Positions 30,450 through 30,581 of a stretch of 30,581 nucleotides of DNA are shown here, one piece after another. Numbering within the stretch: position 1 is the stretch's first letter; each line of letters opens with the position of its first letter. The DNA comes from UBA6624 sp964517115 [NCBI: uncultured bacterium] (lineage in GTDB: Bacteria; UBP7; UBA6624): the NCBI GenBank assembly GCA_964517115.1, contig CAZFBE010000011.1, positions 1-30,581 on the forward strand. Direction: 5' to 3'. The position numbers and the translations under genes are program-made. Under the pieces are notes generated by a model. The model did not search any database and had not been told where the DNA came from. It saw only the letters and a list, made by a program, of their open reading frames with translations.

Positions 30450-30581
30450 ACAGCTTGTCTAAAATTAATTGATTACAGCTACTGCCAATATTGTAAATTT
30501 AACCTGATTTATCAACCGAAATACAGATTGTCTCGATAAATGATACAATTGTTAGCCTTATTGCGCTTTTTATATTGTTAT
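30450..30581. other. AT-rich end of window with no gene
   Basis: After the dehydrogenase stop the remaining 132 bases are AT-rich. I see no open frame of useful length, no clear terminator hairpin and no tRNA. A TACAAT hexamer near 30545 could belong to a promoter for a gene beyond the window, but no good -35 accompanies it. Confidence 0.5.

Noticed and set aside
1-30581. CRISPR array, insertion sequence, prophage or origin of replication
   Set aside because: No regularly spaced repeats, transposase, integrase, phage genes or DnaA-box cluster could be seen; the L34-YidC cluster is present without dnaA.

Overview
The window is a gene-dense, AT-rich stretch of a bacterial chromosome with almost no intergenic space. 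It encodes core bacterial functions: L34, RNase P protein, YidC/YidD, RF2, topoisomerase I, TsaD and Cmk. The organism is most likely a diderm. The first gene is an outer-membrane barrel protein whose N-terminal part looks like the coiled coil that follows an SLH domain in OmpM/SomA/SlpA-type porins. It also has AsmA/TamB-like proteins and a lipoprotein peptidase. YidC nevertheless lacks the large periplasmic domain usual in Proteobacteria. This combination suggests a diderm outside the Proteobacteria; I cannot name the phylum. Most Arg codons I read are AGG or AGA. Nothing in the window looks like a phage, plasmid, insertion sequence or CRISPR array.

Layout. (1) 3-1064 (+): 3' part of the porin gene, then a strong imperfect hairpin (1087-1131) and an unrecognised ORF (about 1279-2202, +) that stops one base from a tRNA-Arg gene. 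(2) 17012 down to 2204 (-): one very compact array of 19 protein genes followed by two tRNA-Arg genes, joined mostly by stop/start overlaps. The order is mazG, topA, a membrane protein, a Cys-less peroxiredoxin-like secreted protein, a TM/coiled-coil protein, prfB, a secreted protein, surE, a 54-residue membrane protein, a ketol-acid-reductoisomerase-like protein, an isopropylmalate/homocitrate-synthase-like enzyme, thiolase, rpmH, rnpA, yidD, yidC, a secreted protein, cmk, plsC, tRNA-Arg(GCG), tRNA-Arg(CCT). (3) 17056-21668 (+): two AsmA/TamB-like anchored proteins, tsaD, a ThiE-like protein and a degenerate J-domain protein. (4) 21663-22091 (-): a VOC protein. (5) 22117-28463 (+): an M48 metallopeptidase lipoprotein with an internal ComEA-type helix-hairpin-helix, a small methyltransferase, pyruvate phosphate dikinase and an NhaC-type antiporter. 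(6) 28455-29531 (-): a glycosyltransferase. (7) 29577-30449 (+): 3-hydroxyacyl-CoA dehydrogenase.

How the genes fit together. The minus-strand array mixes translation and RNA processing (rpmH, rnpA, prfB, tRNAs), membrane biogenesis (yidD, yidC, plsC), nucleotide metabolism (cmk, surE, mazG) and a small metabolic block (KARI-like, IPMS/homocitrate-synthase-like, thiolase). That block could be a branched acyl or keto-acid pathway. Thiolase and the separate 3-hydroxybutyryl-CoA dehydrogenase would catalyse consecutive steps of C4 acyl-CoA metabolism.

The most interesting items are the KARI-like/HMGL-like/thiolase block, the M48-ComEA domain fusion, a topoisomerase I whose zinc fingers seem replaced by two helical repeats, a tRNA-Arg with a rare GCG anticodon, the nested rpmH/rnpA reading frames, and a recurring -10-like hexamer 7-8 bases upstream of start codons, which points to leaderless transcription.
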